From: CAVZBW01 sp963778465
Lineage (GTDB): Bacteria > Actinomycetota > Acidimicrobiia > Acidimicrobiales > RAAP-2
DNA: 64,000 bases
Reading direction: 5' to 3'
Assembly (NCBI GenBank): GCA_963778465.1
Contig: CAVZUK010000003.1
Span: 310,001 to 374,000, forward strand
Shown: one piece after another, positions 1 through 9,133 of the stretch
How the letters are laid out: the number at the start of each line of letters is the position of its first letter
Numbering within the stretch: position 1 is the stretch's first letter
Notes under the pieces: generated by a model
The model's input: only the letters and a program-made list of their open reading frames with translations
Databases searched by the model: none
What the model was told of the DNA's origin: nothing
Made by a program: the position numbers and the translations under genes

Positions 1-1
1 G

Positions 2-1393
2 GGCACCGACGGCAAGCAGTACCTCGAGGTCAACGCCCAGGGCAACGTGGTCGGCACCTTGAAGACGGTCCAGCCCACCCAGGGCGACACCCTGGTCACC
101 AACCTCGACCTCGGACTCCAGCAGGCCGCCGAGAAGGCCCTGGCCGACGACATCAACGTCGATCGTCAAACTCCTGATCCCAAGACCGGAAAGCCTCCCG
201 AGGCCACCAACGGCGCGGCCATCGTGATGGACGTGAACACCGGGGCCGTCCTGGCCATGGCCTCGTATCCCAACACCAACGACCTGAACAACTGGGTGGG
301 TGGCATCTCCAACGCCGCGTATCAGGCGCTCAACGCCGACTGCCCTCTGCATGGCGGTGCCAACGCCCCCTGCCCGCTCATCGACTACGCCATCCAGGGC
401 ACCTACACCCCGGGGTCCACCTTCAAGCTCAACACGGCCACCGCCGCGCTCCAGGACGGCCTCATCTCTCCCGAGACCCTCATCGAGGACAACGGGAGCT
501 TCACCATCCAAAACTGCACGGGCTCATGCACCTTCTACGACGCCGAATCGTCTGGGGCGGGCTCGATCGACGTGTCGACGGCGCTCACCGTCTCCTCGGA
601 CGTCTTCTTCTACACGCTCGGTGACTGGTTCTGGAACGACCGCGGCACCTACGGCGAAACTCCCATCCAGGACGTCGCCGCCCAGTACAGCCTGGGCCAG
701 CTGACGGGCATCGACCTGCCAGACGAGGTGGCCGGGCAGGTGGACAGTCCAGCCCTCGAAAAGAAGCAGTATGACGTCACCTGGACGGCGGGCTACAACC
801 TCGAGATGGCCTTCGGCCAGGGGGCCACCGTCATCACCCCGATCGAGCAGGCGGTGGCCTACTCGACCTTCGCCAACGGCGGCACCCGCTACCAGCCGCT
901 GCTCGGCGCGGCCGTGGTCGACCAGAGCGGCAAGGTGGTCAAGACCATCCCGCCCAAGGCGGAGGGCCACGTCACCATCTCGCAGTCCAACTACTCGGCG
1001 ATGCTCAAGGGGTTCGAGGGCGTGGTCAACGATCCGAGCGGCACCGCCTACGGCACCTTCCAGGCCGACGCTTCGCCTCAGGTGTTGGCGATGAACCTGG
1101 CCGGCAAGACCGGCACCGCCGACCTGCAGCCTCCCGCCGAGCCCAACGCCTGGTTCGTGTCCTTCGGGCCCAACCCGAAGCCCAAGTACGTGGTGCTCGC
1201 GGTGGTGGCCCAGGGTGGCTACGGCGCCCAGGCGGCGGCCCCGGCAGTGGCCCAGATCTGGAACTACCTGGCCGCCAACCAGCCCGGACAGGTGGAGCTC
1301 CCGACCGTCTCCAAGCAGCCCTCGACCACCCCGCCACCGACCAACCCGCCCACCGTGGCGCCCACCACGACGACCACGACGGCGGGTCCCTGA
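2..1393 (+). CDS. mrdA: Class B penicillin-binding protein, MrdA/PBP2-like transpeptidase (5' end outside window)
   Basis: Peptidoglycan DD-transpeptidase acting outside the membrane in cell-wall elongation. The frame is open to the left edge, so the N-terminal anchor and dimerisation domain are missing; about 463 codons remain. The transpeptidase motifs are visible: STFK with the acylated serine at 416-427, SSD at 593-601, and KTGT from 1106. SxD as the second motif is typical of PBP2-type enzymes. The last ~35 residues are a Pro/Thr tail. The MrdA assignment over FtsI rests on SSD and tail style; the transpeptidase call itself is firm. The window edge hides any rodA or mreBCD neighbours. 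Confidence 0.88.
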   Translation, partial: GTDGKQYLEVNAQGNVVGTLKTVQPTQGDTLVTNLDLGLQQAAEKALADDINVDRQTPDPKTGKPPEATNGAAIVMDVNTGAVLAMASYPNTNDLNNWVGGISNAAYQALNADCPLHGGANAPCPLIDYAIQGTYTPGSTFKLNTATAALQDGLISPETLIEDNGSFTIQNCTGSCTFYDAESSGAGSIDVSTALTVSSDVFFYTLGDWFWNDRGTYGETPIQDVAAQYSLGQLTGIDLPDEVAGQVDSPALEKKQYDVTWTAGYNLEMAFGQGATVITPIEQAVAYSTFANGGTRYQPLLGAAVVDQSGKVVKTIPPKAEGHVTISQSNYSAMLKGFEGVVNDPSGTAYGTFQADASPQVLAMNLAGKTGTADLQPPAEPNAWFVSFGPNPKPKYVVLAVVAQGGYGAQAAAPAVAQIWNYLAANQPGQVELPTVSKQPSTTPPPTNPPTVAPTTTTTTAGP

Positions 1394-1477
1394 GGCGATA
1401 CCGCGGAATTCGTCACGGAGATCGGCCAGGTCGGGGGCTCGTTTGCCCCAGAAACTGGAGTGTGTTCTCATTCTTCG

Positions 1478-1918
1478 GTGAGCGAACCGAGAATCACCAC
1501 GACGAAACTCGAGTTCCCTTACAGCCGGACGCTCGGGCCAGTGGTGGGAGCGTTCCTTGCCGGTCTGCGGGAGGGGAAGCTGTTGGGGATCCGAGGCAAG
1601 GACGGGCGGGTGTTGGCCCCGCCCCTCGAGTACGACCCCGAGACGGGTGAGTCACTCGGCACCGACATGGTTCCCGTCGGACCCGAGGGGACGGTGGTCG
1701 CCTGGACCTGGGTGGACACGCCGAGCTCGAAGCACCCGCTGGACCACCCCTTCTCCTTCGCCTTGGTGAAGCCGGACGGGGCCGACACCGCCATGGTCGG
1801 GGCTGTCGACGCGGGATCAGCGGACGCGATGTCGAGCGGGATGAGGGTTCGGCCGCGGTTCGCGAAGGAGCCACACAACGTGATCACCGACCTCGAAGCC
1901 TGGGAGCCAGTGCCATGA
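1478..1918 (+). CDS. DUF35 OB-fold protein without zinc ribbon
   Basis: Small OB-fold protein (146 aa from the GTG at 1478; a GTG at 1460 would add six residues). It has the DUF35 layout, an N-terminal segment followed by a beta-rich OB half, but the usual CxxC-CxxC zinc ribbon is absent and replaced by a Cys-free stretch. Its stop overlaps the ATG of the next gene (ATGA at 1915), and that gene encodes a zinc-bearing DUF35 protein. DUF35 proteins bind thiolase-fold partners, as in the Ltp2-ChsH2 steroid aldolase, and two thiolase-like genes follow here. It is probably one half of a heteromeric DUF35 subunit; partner specificity is inference. Confidence 0.72.
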   Translation: MSEPRITTTKLEFPYSRTLGPVVGAFLAGLREGKLLGIRGKDGRVLAPPLEYDPETGESLGTDMVPVGPEGTVVAWTWVDTPSSKHPLDHPFSFALVKPDGADTAMVGAVDAGSADAMSSGMRVRPRFAKEPHNVITDLEAWEPVP

Positions 1919-2457
1919 CCGACACCGCCAAGGAAGACCTGGTCATGGAACACCTCGTGAGCCTCACCTACCACGAGAGGCTCACGGACAACCTCAACCG
2001 TTTCGCCGACGGGCTTCTCGAGGAGAGGATCATCGGCGCCAAGTGCCCGTCCTGCGGGCGGGTCTTCGTCCCCTCCAAGGGCTACTGCTCCCTGTGCGTC
2101 GTACCCACGACCGAGGCCGACGAGATCGAGCTGCCTGACACCGGGATCGTCACCGGTTTCACGATCGTCACCCCGGTGGCCTACTACGGCCAGACCAAGA
2201 CCGAGCCGTTCGTGTACGCCTCGGTCCGGCTCGACGGAGCGGACAGCACCATCGGCGGCCAGGACGTCACCGGCGTGCCGCAATCCGAGTTGCGGGCCGG
2301 CATGAGGGTGAAGGCCAAGTGGAAGCCCCGAGAGGAGCGCTCGGTCGATGGCATGACGAACCGCGGTTGGAGCGGGGTCGACGGTGTCGTCGAATCCTTC
2401 GAGGTGACCGGGGAACCCGACGCCCCCCTCGACGAGTACAAGGACCACCTGTTCTGA
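1915..2457 (+). CDS. DUF35 OB-fold protein with rubredoxin-like zinc ribbon
   Basis: 180-residue acyl-CoA-associated OB-fold protein. Two cysteine pairs near residues 44-62 (CPSC and CSLC) form the zinc ribbon that precedes the OB domain. In characterised systems this family forms a complex with a thiolase-fold enzyme and helps to bind or shuttle acyl-CoA. It overlaps its upstream neighbour by ATGA and its downstream neighbour by TGATG at 2455-2459, so the genes are probably translationally coupled. The domain call is secure; the exact reaction of the complex is not known. Confidence 0.85.
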   Translation: MTDTAKEDLVMEHLVSLTYHERLTDNLNRFADGLLEERIIGAKCPSCGRVFVPSKGYCSLCVVPTTEADEIELPDTGIVTGFTIVTPVAYYGQTKTEPFVYASVRLDGADSTIGGQDVTGVPQSELRAGMRVKAKWKPREERSVDGMTNRGWSGVDGVVESFEVTGEPDAPLDEYKDHLF

Positions 2458-3524
2458 TGCCTGCTACCGATATCGCCATCGTCGGCTATGCCCAGACGCC
2501 GTCACTCCGCGACGCCAACCCGAGCGAGGTGCAGCTGCTCGTTCCGACCGTCACCTCGGCCATCGAGATGGCCGGCATCGACCGGCGGGAGATCGGCTTC
2601 ACCTGCGCCGGCAGCTGTGACTACCTGACCGGTGGTCCGTTCGCCTTCGTCTCGAACCTGGAGGCGGCCGGCGCCTGGCCGCCGATCTCCGAATCCCACG
2701 TCGAGGCCGACGGGGCGTGGGCCCTCTACGAGGCGTGGATGCGGCTCCAGGAAGGAGACATCGACATCGCACTGGCCTTCGGGTCGGGGAAGTCGTCGCC
2801 GTCCGACCCTGCGGAGGTCTGGGCCCAGCAGCTCGATCCCTACTACCTGGCCCCGCTGGCGCTCGACCCCATCTCGTTGGCCGGGATCCAGGCCCGGGCG
2901 CTGCTCGACTCGGGCAAGGCGACGGAGCGGGACTTCGCCCAGGTCGTCGCCAACAGCCGGCGCAACGCGGCGTCCAATCCCAACGCGCAGCTGAAGGACG
3001 CCGGCGCCTCGGTCGACGCCCTCCTCGCCGAGCCGTACTTCCGTGACCCGCTGCGCAAGCACGACTGCCCGCCGATCTCCGACGGGGCGGTGGCGGTCGT
3101 GATGGCCAGGGGCGACCGGGCCCGGTCCCTGAGCGAGCGCCCGGCATGGATCCGGGGCCTCGACCACCGCATCGAGGCGCACCAGCCCGGGGTGCGCGAC
3201 ATCACCTCGTCCCCCTCGACGGCGCTCGCGGCGCGCAAGGCCGGCTACGACGGTGGTCCGCTCGACCTGGTGGAGCTGAGCTCGACGTTCAGCCCACAGG
3301 AGCCGGTCCTCCTCGAGGCCCTCGGTCTCGGCCCGGACGGGCCGACCAAGGTGAATCCCTCGGGCGGCGCCCTGGCCGGCAATCCGATCATGGCGGTCGG
3401 TCTCGTTCGCATCGTGGAAGCAGCGGCCCGCATCATCGACGGGTCGGCCAACCGGGCGCTGGCCCACGCCACGTCCGGTCCCCTGCTGCAGCAGAACTTG
3501 GTTTGCCTTTTGGAGGGGGAGTAG
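2457..3524 (+). CDS. Thiolase-fold protein (lipid-transfer/SCP2-thiolase-like), no nucleophilic Cys
   Basis: 355-residue thiolase superfamily protein starting at the ATG that overlaps the preceding stop. The N-terminal strand (IAIVGYAQTP) and the C-terminal Gly-rich segment (NPSGGALAGNP) are typical of the SCP2/Ltp branch. Where a thiolase has its acyl-accepting cysteine, this protein reads SHVEADGAWA, so ordinary thiolysis is unlikely. Together with the two adjacent DUF35 genes this resembles Ltp2-ChsH2, a retro-aldolase, more than a thiolase. It could also be a non-catalytic partner of the next gene product. Confidence 0.82.
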   Translation: MPATDIAIVGYAQTPSLRDANPSEVQLLVPTVTSAIEMAGIDRREIGFTCAGSCDYLTGGPFAFVSNLEAAGAWPPISESHVEADGAWALYEAWMRLQEGDIDIALAFGSGKSSPSDPAEVWAQQLDPYYLAPLALDPISLAGIQARALLDSGKATERDFAQVVANSRRNAASNPNAQLKDAGASVDALLAEPYFRDPLRKHDCPPISDGAVAVVMARGDRARSLSERPAWIRGLDHRIEAHQPGVRDITSSPSTALAARKAGYDGGPLDLVELSSTFSPQEPVLLEALGLGPDGPTKVNPSGGALAGNPIMAVGLVRIVEAAARIIDGSANRALAHATSGPLLQQNLVCLLEGE

Positions 3525-3526
3525 CC

Positions 3527-4678
3527 ATGCCCAACGAGAAGTGCGCCGTCGTCGGCGTCGGCCAGACCCACTTCAAGAAGCGTCGGGACGACGTATCCAT
3601 GCCCGGCCTGCTGCGTGAGGCCATCGACCGGGCTCTGGAAGATGCGGAGCTGTCCATTCGGGACATCGACGCCGTCGTCATCGGTAAGGCGCCCGACGCC
3701 TTCGAGGGCATCGTCATGCCCGAGCTCTTCCTTGCCGACGCCGTCGGCGCCACCAACAAGCCCCTGCTCCGGGTCCACACGGCCGGCTCCGTGGGTGGGT
3801 CCACCTGCATCGTCGGGGCGCACCACGTCATCACCGGGATCCACGACACCGTCCTGGCCGTCTCCTGGGAGAAGCAGTCGGAGGGCAATGCCCAGTGGGG
3901 GCTCGCCGGCGGCCGTTCGGGTGGGATCGGCGCGGGCGGGGCGTTCGCACCGTGGATGCGCGCCTACATCCGGGAGTCGGGCGCGCCCGACTACATCGGC
4001 TGGATGGTCGCGGTGAAGGACCGGCGCAACGCCGCGAAGAACCCCTACGCCCACCTGAAGATGCCGGACATCACCCTCGAGAAGGTCAAGGAGTCCCCGA
4101 TGCTCTGGGACCCCATCCGCTTCCAGGAGTCCTGCCCGTCGTCGGACGGCGCCTGCGCCGTGGTGCTCACCAACGAGGCGGGAGCCCGTCGGTCCTCGAA
4201 GCCCGCAGCCTGGTTTCACGCGCTCTCCGTGAAGAGCGAGCTGTCCACCTTCCCCGGCCGGAACCCGGTGAGGCCCCGGGCCGGCGTCGAGTGCGCCCAC
4301 GACGTCTACCGCCAGGCGGGCATCACCACCCCGCTGTCGGAGATCGACATGGCCGAGCTGTACGTCCCGTTCAGCTGGTACGAGCCGATGTGGCTGGAAG
4401 GCCATGACATCGCCGGTCCCGGCGAGGGATGGAAGCTCGTCGACTCCGGTGCGACCGACCTCGGCGGCTCGTTCCCGGTGAACCCGTCCGGCGGCGTCCT
4501 CTCCACCAACGCCATCGGGGCGTCGGGCATGGTGCGCTTCGCGGAGGCCGCCCTGCAGGTGCGGGGACTGGCCGGAGAGCACCAGGTCGACGGGTGCCGG
4601 ACCGCCCTGGCCCAGGCCTACGGGGGTGCCGCCAATTACTTCGCGATGGGTTTGCTCCGGAGCGAGCCCCCGGCGTAG
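3527..4678 (+). CDS. Thiolase-fold protein (SCP2-thiolase/Ltp2-like)
   Basis: 383-residue thiolase-family protein beginning two bases after the previous stop (GGAGGGGGAG lies just upstream of ATG 3527). The segment RVHTAGSVGGS occupies the nucleophile loop and has no Cys; the C-terminal GGVLSTNAIGASG loop is conserved. These are hallmarks of the SCP2/Ltp group that works with DUF35 subunits. It probably forms a hetero-oligomer with the upstream thiolase-like protein and the DUF35 pair in acyl-CoA side-chain cleavage. The substrate is not evident. Confidence 0.85.
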   Translation: MPNEKCAVVGVGQTHFKKRRDDVSMPGLLREAIDRALEDAELSIRDIDAVVIGKAPDAFEGIVMPELFLADAVGATNKPLLRVHTAGSVGGSTCIVGAHHVITGIHDTVLAVSWEKQSEGNAQWGLAGGRSGGIGAGGAFAPWMRAYIRESGAPDYIGWMVAVKDRRNAAKNPYAHLKMPDITLEKVKESPMLWDPIRFQESCPSSDGACAVVLTNEAGARRSSKPAAWFHALSVKSELSTFPGRNPVRPRAGVECAHDVYRQAGITTPLSEIDMAELYVPFSWYEPMWLEGHDIAGPGEGWKLVDSGATDLGGSFPVNPSGGVLSTNAIGASGMVRFAEAALQVRGLAGEHQVDGCRTALAQAYGGAANYFAMGLLRSEPPA

Positions 4679-4712
4679 CGCTCGCGCGCCTCGCTGACCG
4701 CACCCTTCTGCG

Positions 4713-5165
4713 CTAGTACGAGGGTCCGCCACCCTCGGGGAACGCCATGAGCTCGACGCGGTTCCCGTCGGGGTCCGCGACGAACAGGATCCGCAGCGTC
4801 TCGTCGTCCGGGGGGTTGCGGGTGTCCTGGAGGATGGTGCCGCCGACGGCCTCGAGCTCGAGTGCACGCGCCTCCACGTCGTCGACGACGAACGAGAGGT
4901 GCGTGAGCCCCAGGTGGTTCCTGCGAGTGTGCGGGGTGCCGAAGGTTCCCGGCGACGTGTAGTCGAGAAGCTCGATCCGGAGCCCCTCGAGGCGGATGAA
5001 CTGGGAGATGACGTCGACCGGAGCGTCCACCTCCGCGATCTGGCGGGTGATGTGGAACCGCCCACCCAACTCGAAGCCCAGCCCGTCGCAGTAGAAGCGG
5101 AGGCTCCTTTCGAGATTGGTGACGCAGAGACCCATGTGGGACGGGGCGTACTCCGCTTGGCTCAT
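4713..5165 (-). CDS. VOC (glyoxalase/bleomycin-resistance/dioxygenase) family protein
   Basis: 150-residue vicinal-oxygen-chelate protein. Two beta-alpha-beta-beta-beta modules are visible: the first around NLERSLRFYCDGLGFEL, the second from HLSFVVDDVEA to FVADPDGNRVEL. His and Glu residues at the expected metal positions are present (GLCV region, HLSF, VELM). Members include glyoxalase I, methylmalonyl-CoA epimerase and extradiol dioxygenases; this short form could be any of the first two or an uncharacterised lyase. Its ATG (5163-5165) overlaps the stop of the SDR upstream, so the two share an operon. Confidence 0.85.
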   Translation of the reverse strand: MSQAEYAPSHMGLCVTNLERSLRFYCDGLGFELGGRFHITRQIAEVDAPVDVISQFIRLEGLRIELLDYTSPGTFGTPHTRRNHLGLTHLSFVVDDVEARALELEAVGGTILQDTRNPPDDETLRILFVADPDGNRVELMAFPEGGGPSY

Positions 5166-5954
5166 GGGATGTACCCTCCCGCGTCGACGTGCAGCGTCTG
5201 GCCGGAGACCTTCCGGGACAGATCCGAGAGGAAGAAGACGACCGAGTCCGCCACGTCGTCGTCGTCGGCGATGTCGTGCAGGGCGGCCTCGGAACGGTAG
5301 CCCTCCACGATCTCCTCCTTCGACACGCCCGTTGAGGTGCTGAGCTGCTCGACGTAGCCGGCGAGCACCGGGCCCCACTTCCAACCCGGCGCGACCGTGT
5401 TGACGCGCACACCCCGAGGGCCGAGCTCGACCGCGAGATCAGCGCGCCGCCGTGGACAATGCCCCCTTGGATGTCCCGTAGGCAAGACGGAGGTTGCCGG
5501 CCCGGGGGCGGACGGCGCCGATCGATCCGATCACCACGACGGAGGCGCCCGGCCTCAGGAGCTCGAGCGTTGCCTTGGTGACCTCGAGCGTGCCGCGCAC
5601 GTTCACCCGGGAGACCCGGTCCCAGTCGTCGAGATCGCCGTCGGCGAGTCCCCCCGTCGGGGTGTCGAGGGCGGCGACGTGCACGAGCCCGTCGAGCCCA
5701 CCCCATCGTTGGCCGACAGCACCCACGAGGCGTTCCACCTCCGCCGGATCCCCGACGTCGAAGCGCCGGGCGAGCACCCGGGCCGGGTCCGCCCCCAGCT
5801 CGGCCACGATCCCTTCGAGTCGATCCCCGTCCAGATCGCCGAGTGCGATCGAGGCGCCGTGGTCGAGGGCGGCCCTGGCGCACGACCGTCCGAGACCCGG
5901 ACCGACCCCCGAGATGAGCACCACCTTGCCCGTGAGCAGTTGCGAAGTGGGCAT
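5162..5954 (-). pseudogene. SDR family oxidoreductase, frameshifted
   Basis: Short-chain dehydrogenase in two frames. The first part, from ATG 5954, holds the Rossmann motif (SGVGPGLGRS), the NVRGT segment and the YGTSK catalytic motif, then stops just after AAR. The second part resumes one base out of phase with DLAVELGPRGVRVNTVAPG and runs to HVDAGGYIP at 5162. Removing one base at about 5441 restores a single protein of ~263 residues. All catalytic residues survive, so this may be a sequencing error or recent inactivation. It lies head-to-head with the hydrolase at 6027 and overlaps the VOC gene. Confidence 0.85.
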
Positions 5955-6026
5955 CCGGGCGACTGTAGTGTCCCCCGCGAGTCGCTCGGTAGACGGCTCG
6001 CAACGTGACGTGTGATGATCTCGCGC

Positions 6027-6806
6027 ATGGCTCTCATCGAGCGCGACGGCGTGAAGTTGTTCTACAAGGACGAAGGGAACGCCGGTAGCTCGGCGCCTCT
6101 GTTGCTCGTGCACGGCTGGAGTTGCTTCCACGGGCACCTGGCGCCCCAGGCATCCCACTTCGCGCCACAGCGACGCATCGTCTCGGTGGACCTCCGGGGT
6201 CACGGCGAGAGCGACGTGGTGGGACCCTTCACGATCGAGCAGTTCGCCGACGACCTGGTGTGGCTGGCAACGACGCTGGAGCTGGACCGACCCGTCGCGA
6301 TCGGGCACAGCATGGGCGGCAGCGTCGTCGTCCAGGCGGCGTCGGCGCGTCCCGATGTGTTGCGCGCGGCCGTCGCCCTCGACTCACCGCTCCCCGAGGC
6401 CAACGCCCTTGCGTCGGTCACCGGGCCGCTGCTCGAGGGGCTGGGTGGTCCGGGCTTTCAGCAAGCCCTCGACGCGATGATCGCGGCGACGATGTTCGGG
6501 CCGCACGACGATCCCGCCGTCACCGCCGAGATCACGGCGGTGATGTCGTCCGCCAAGCAGGAAGTCGCCTTCTCTGCCATGAAGTCGAGCGTCTCCTGGG
6601 CGGGCGCCGACGCGGTTCGCGAGAGCAAGGTTCCGTTGCTCGCCATCTCTGCCGCGCCGGGCGGGTTCGGCGACGCTGCGTGGCTGGCGCCCGAGTGCCC
6701 GCACCTGTTCACCGGGCAGACCGTGGGGGCCGGGCACTTCAACCAGATCTTCGCGGCCGACCAGGTCAACGCGATGATCGAGCGCTTCCTCGAGATCGCT
6801 GTCTGA
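6027..6806 (+). CDS. Alpha/beta-fold hydrolase
   Basis: 259-residue alpha/beta hydrolase. It has the oxyanion HGW (LLVHGWSC), the nucleophile elbow GHSMGG at about residue 95, and a late His in GAGHFNQIF near residue 237. The start at 6027 matches the family N-terminus (ALIERDGVKLFY); ATG 6015 is possible. The fold covers esterases, lipases, C-C hydrolases and haloperoxidase-like enzymes, and nothing narrows the substrate. It is divergent from the SDR/VOC pair. Confidence 0.87.
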   Translation: MALIERDGVKLFYKDEGNAGSSAPLLLVHGWSCFHGHLAPQASHFAPQRRIVSVDLRGHGESDVVGPFTIEQFADDLVWLATTLELDRPVAIGHSMGGSVVVQAASARPDVLRAAVALDSPLPEANALASVTGPLLEGLGGPGFQQALDAMIAATMFGPHDDPAVTAEITAVMSSAKQEVAFSAMKSSVSWAGADAVRESKVPLLAISAAPGGFGDAAWLAPECPHLFTGQTVGAGHFNQIFAADQVNAMIERFLEIAV

Positions 6807-6864
6807 CCCGCGCCTTCTCGTCGGTCCGCCTCGATGGGTCGGCGGCTGCGGCGAGGTTCGGCGC

Positions 6865-8391
6865 CTACGGGTGGGACAGGGCCGCGTGCATGACGGCATT
6901 GACGATCGGCCCTGCCACCTGCGCCCCGGTGTAGGAGACCTCCTGGTAGGGCACGACCACGGCGACCGCGATCTTGGGGTCGTTGGCCGGCGCGAAGCCG
7001 ATCATCCAGTCGTTGGTCGCCGAAGAGCCGTCCGGAGCGGTGGTCTGTGCGGTGCCCGTCTTCACGGCCGCGTCCAGTGACGAGTCGATGACCCCGTTGG
7101 CGGTTCCCAGGGGCGAGGTGATCACGCTCTGCATCAGCGTGTTGACCTGCTCCGCCGCCACGGCCGAGGTGGCCTGGAGATACCTGGTCGGCTGGTAGGT
7201 CCGGATGAGGCGACCCTGCGAGTCGCGGATCTCCGCCATCACGTGCGGGGTCATCACCACGCCGTTGTCGGCGATCCCCTCCGCCACCATGGCGTTCTGC
7301 AGGGCGGTGGCGGTCACGTCCTCCTGGCCGAAGGCGGAGTAGGCGAGGAACGCCTGGTTGGGTGGCTCGAGCGAGGACGCCGGCGGGAAGTTCGAGGGGA
7401 GCACCTCCCTCGACCCGAGATCGATGGGCGGCCGTTTGTTCCATCCGAAGAGCGTGGCCTGCTGCGCGAGGTTGGTCGCACCGAGCGAGATGCCGAGCAT
7501 GGCGTAGCCCGGGTCGCAGGACTCCGGAAGCATCTCGGCGATGGTGCCTCCGCACGCGGAAGCGGTCTGGGGCGTGTTCGAGTCGTTGCACACCACCTGG
7601 TTGGTGTTGGGGATCTCGTTGGGCTTGGTGCACCCGGCGGTCTCGAAGGTGAAGTTGGAAAGGCTCGGATCGAGGTTGTACACGGAGGCGGTCGTCACCA
7701 CCTTGAAGGTGGACCCCGGTGCGAAGGGGTGGAAGGTGGCGAGCGGGTAGCCGGGATTGAAGCCCTCCGTGTCCTTGGAGTGGAAGTCCGTCATACCGGC
7801 CTTGGTCTCGTTGTTCACGTTGGGGTCGGCGAGGGCGTTGGGGTCGAAGCTGGGGCTCGAGTACATGGCCTCGACGGCACCGGTGCGTGGGTCGAGGGCG
7901 ACCACCGCACCGTCCTTGTACTGGCCGGAGAAATTCTGGAGGGACTGCGCGGCCACCTGCTGGAGATAGGGCTGGATGGTCAGGGACACCGTGTCGGTGG
8001 TCTTGGGTGGCGGGTTGAGCAACTGGCTCAGCGACTGGACGGGCTGGGCGTGGGGGACCAGGTTCTCGTTGTAGTAGTCCTCCACCCCGGCGGTCCCGTA
8101 GTAGAGGGAGTCGTAGCCCACGACTCCGGAGAACAGCGCCCCTCCCGGGTACTGGCGCATGAACTTGAAGGAGCTTCCGGCCGGCGTCCGCACCGATCGG
8201 GCGAGGACCGTCCCGTCGGCCGCCAGGATGAGCCCTCGCTCGTTGTCGTACTTGAGGGTGGTGTTCTTGGGGTTGTTCGAGGAGTCGGCGAGCCTCTTGG
8301 CCTCGCCGAACTGGATGTGGGTGAGCTGGACCAGCACCACGGCGAAGCACAGCAGCATGACCACCCCGAGCCAACGAATTCGCTTTCCCAT
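6865..8391 (-). CDS. pbpA: Penicillin-binding transpeptidase, PbpA type
   Basis: 508-residue class B PBP. An N-terminal membrane anchor (LGVVMLLCFAVVLVQL, residues 8-23) is followed by the dimerisation domain, then the transpeptidase with STFK near residue 230, SCD near residue 292 and KTGT near residue 445. Size and N-terminus match actinobacterial PbpA, usually in the septal/peptidoglycan operon with rodA and pknA/B; such neighbours are not seen here. The second motif reads SCD where PbpA usually has SCN. Three more cysteines just before SCD could form disulfides in the exported domain. Confidence 0.9.
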   Translation of the reverse strand: MGKRIRWLGVVMLLCFAVVLVQLTHIQFGEAKRLADSSNNPKNTTLKYDNERGLILAADGTVLARSVRTPAGSSFKFMRQYPGGALFSGVVGYDSLYYGTAGVEDYYNENLVPHAQPVQSLSQLLNPPPKTTDTVSLTIQPYLQQVAAQSLQNFSGQYKDGAVVALDPRTGAVEAMYSSPSFDPNALADPNVNNETKAGMTDFHSKDTEGFNPGYPLATFHPFAPGSTFKVVTTASVYNLDPSLSNFTFETAGCTKPNEIPNTNQVVCNDSNTPQTASACGGTIAEMLPESCDPGYAMLGISLGATNLAQQATLFGWNKRPPIDLGSREVLPSNFPPASSLEPPNQAFLAYSAFGQEDVTATALQNAMVAEGIADNGVVMTPHVMAEIRDSQGRLIRTYQPTRYLQATSAVAAEQVNTLMQSVITSPLGTANGVIDSSLDAAVKTGTAQTTAPDGSSATNDWMIGFAPANDPKIAVAVVVPYQEVSYTGAQVAGPIVNAVMHAALSHP

Positions 8392-8569
8392 GGTCGTCCG
8401 CTCCGCCCGCTGGACCCGCCCGAAGCCCGCCTAGCTCCAGTCTCGCCGGTCGACGGCGCGAGCGGTGCGCGCCGCGGTCCGTCGTCGACGGTGCAGGCAG
8501 AGGGGAGCGGCAGGATCGGTACGGTCTCCGACGGGAAGGTGATCGCCCAGGGCACCTGCGCCGATGGGG

Positions 8570-9133
8570 TCAGGCGGGCCCCCTCGTGGTGCGCAATTGG
8601 GGCGGAAGCCTCCCCACGCCGCCGCGGGCGGCCACCGCAGTAGCCGTCTCTTGCGAGACGAGCCACTTCCCCTCGCGGCGAACGGCCTGGCCGTCAAAGG
8701 GGAAGGTCGCTCCGCCCTGAAGCACGATCTGGAAACGGATGTCGACCAGGTCGGGACTCAAGAACCGGACCCGATCGACCCTCGAGCGACCCGAATCCAC
8801 CGTGAAGCGATTGAGAGCCTCCACCAAGAGGGGTCGCGCCTCCTCTACGCCCTCGAGATGTCCCTCGTAGAGCTCCGGCCTGCCGACCGCCCCACCGAAG
8901 ACGATGTGGACCGACTCCAAGATGGCGTCCACCGCGCTCTCGTCTGGCGGCTCGCCGAAGATGCGCGGCGGGAACAAGAATTCGCGCTTGACGTCGTCGC
9001 GGGCTTGAGCCAGCACCTCGCCGGCGACCTCCACACAGTCCGCGCAGATCACCGCCGCGCCCGCCGAGACGTACCTCGAGACCTCCCATAGGTCGCGACC
9101 GCAGAAGGAACAGAGGGCCCGCCCGGGATTCAT
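8570..9133 (-). CDS. ClpX C4-type zinc-finger protein
   Basis: 187-residue protein starting at ATG 9133, directly ahead of a ClpX-type zinc finger: CSFC near residue 8 and CADC near residue 31. This module mediates dimerisation and substrate recognition in ClpX, but no AAA+ domain follows. The remaining ~150 residues have no family I recognise; the last part (ATFPFDGQAVRREGKW) looks like a SnoaL/NTF2-style cone segment. Cytosolic, role unknown. It lies 178 bp upstream of pbpA on the same strand. Confidence 0.72.
   Translation of the reverse strand: MNPGRALCSFCGRDLWEVSRYVSAGAAVICADCVEVAGEVLAQARDDVKREFLFPPRIFGEPPDESAVDAILESVHIVFGGAVGRPELYEGHLEGVEEARPLLVEALNRFTVDSGRSRVDRVRFLSPDLVDIRFQIVLQGGATFPFDGQAVRREGKWLVSQETATAVAARGGVGRLPPQLRTTRGPA

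Noticed and set aside
524..1471. Long minus-strand open frame opposite the first PBP gene
   Set aside because: Arg/Gly/Val-rich translation with no family pattern; a GC-driven shadow of a gene with clear motifs.
2502..3467. Minus-strand open frame opposite the thiolase-like gene
   Set aside because: Mirror of third-position G/C bias; no domain.
7243..8643. Plus-strand frame opposite pbpA
   Set aside because: Gly/Val/Glu-rich shadow without motif; pbpA motifs are intact.
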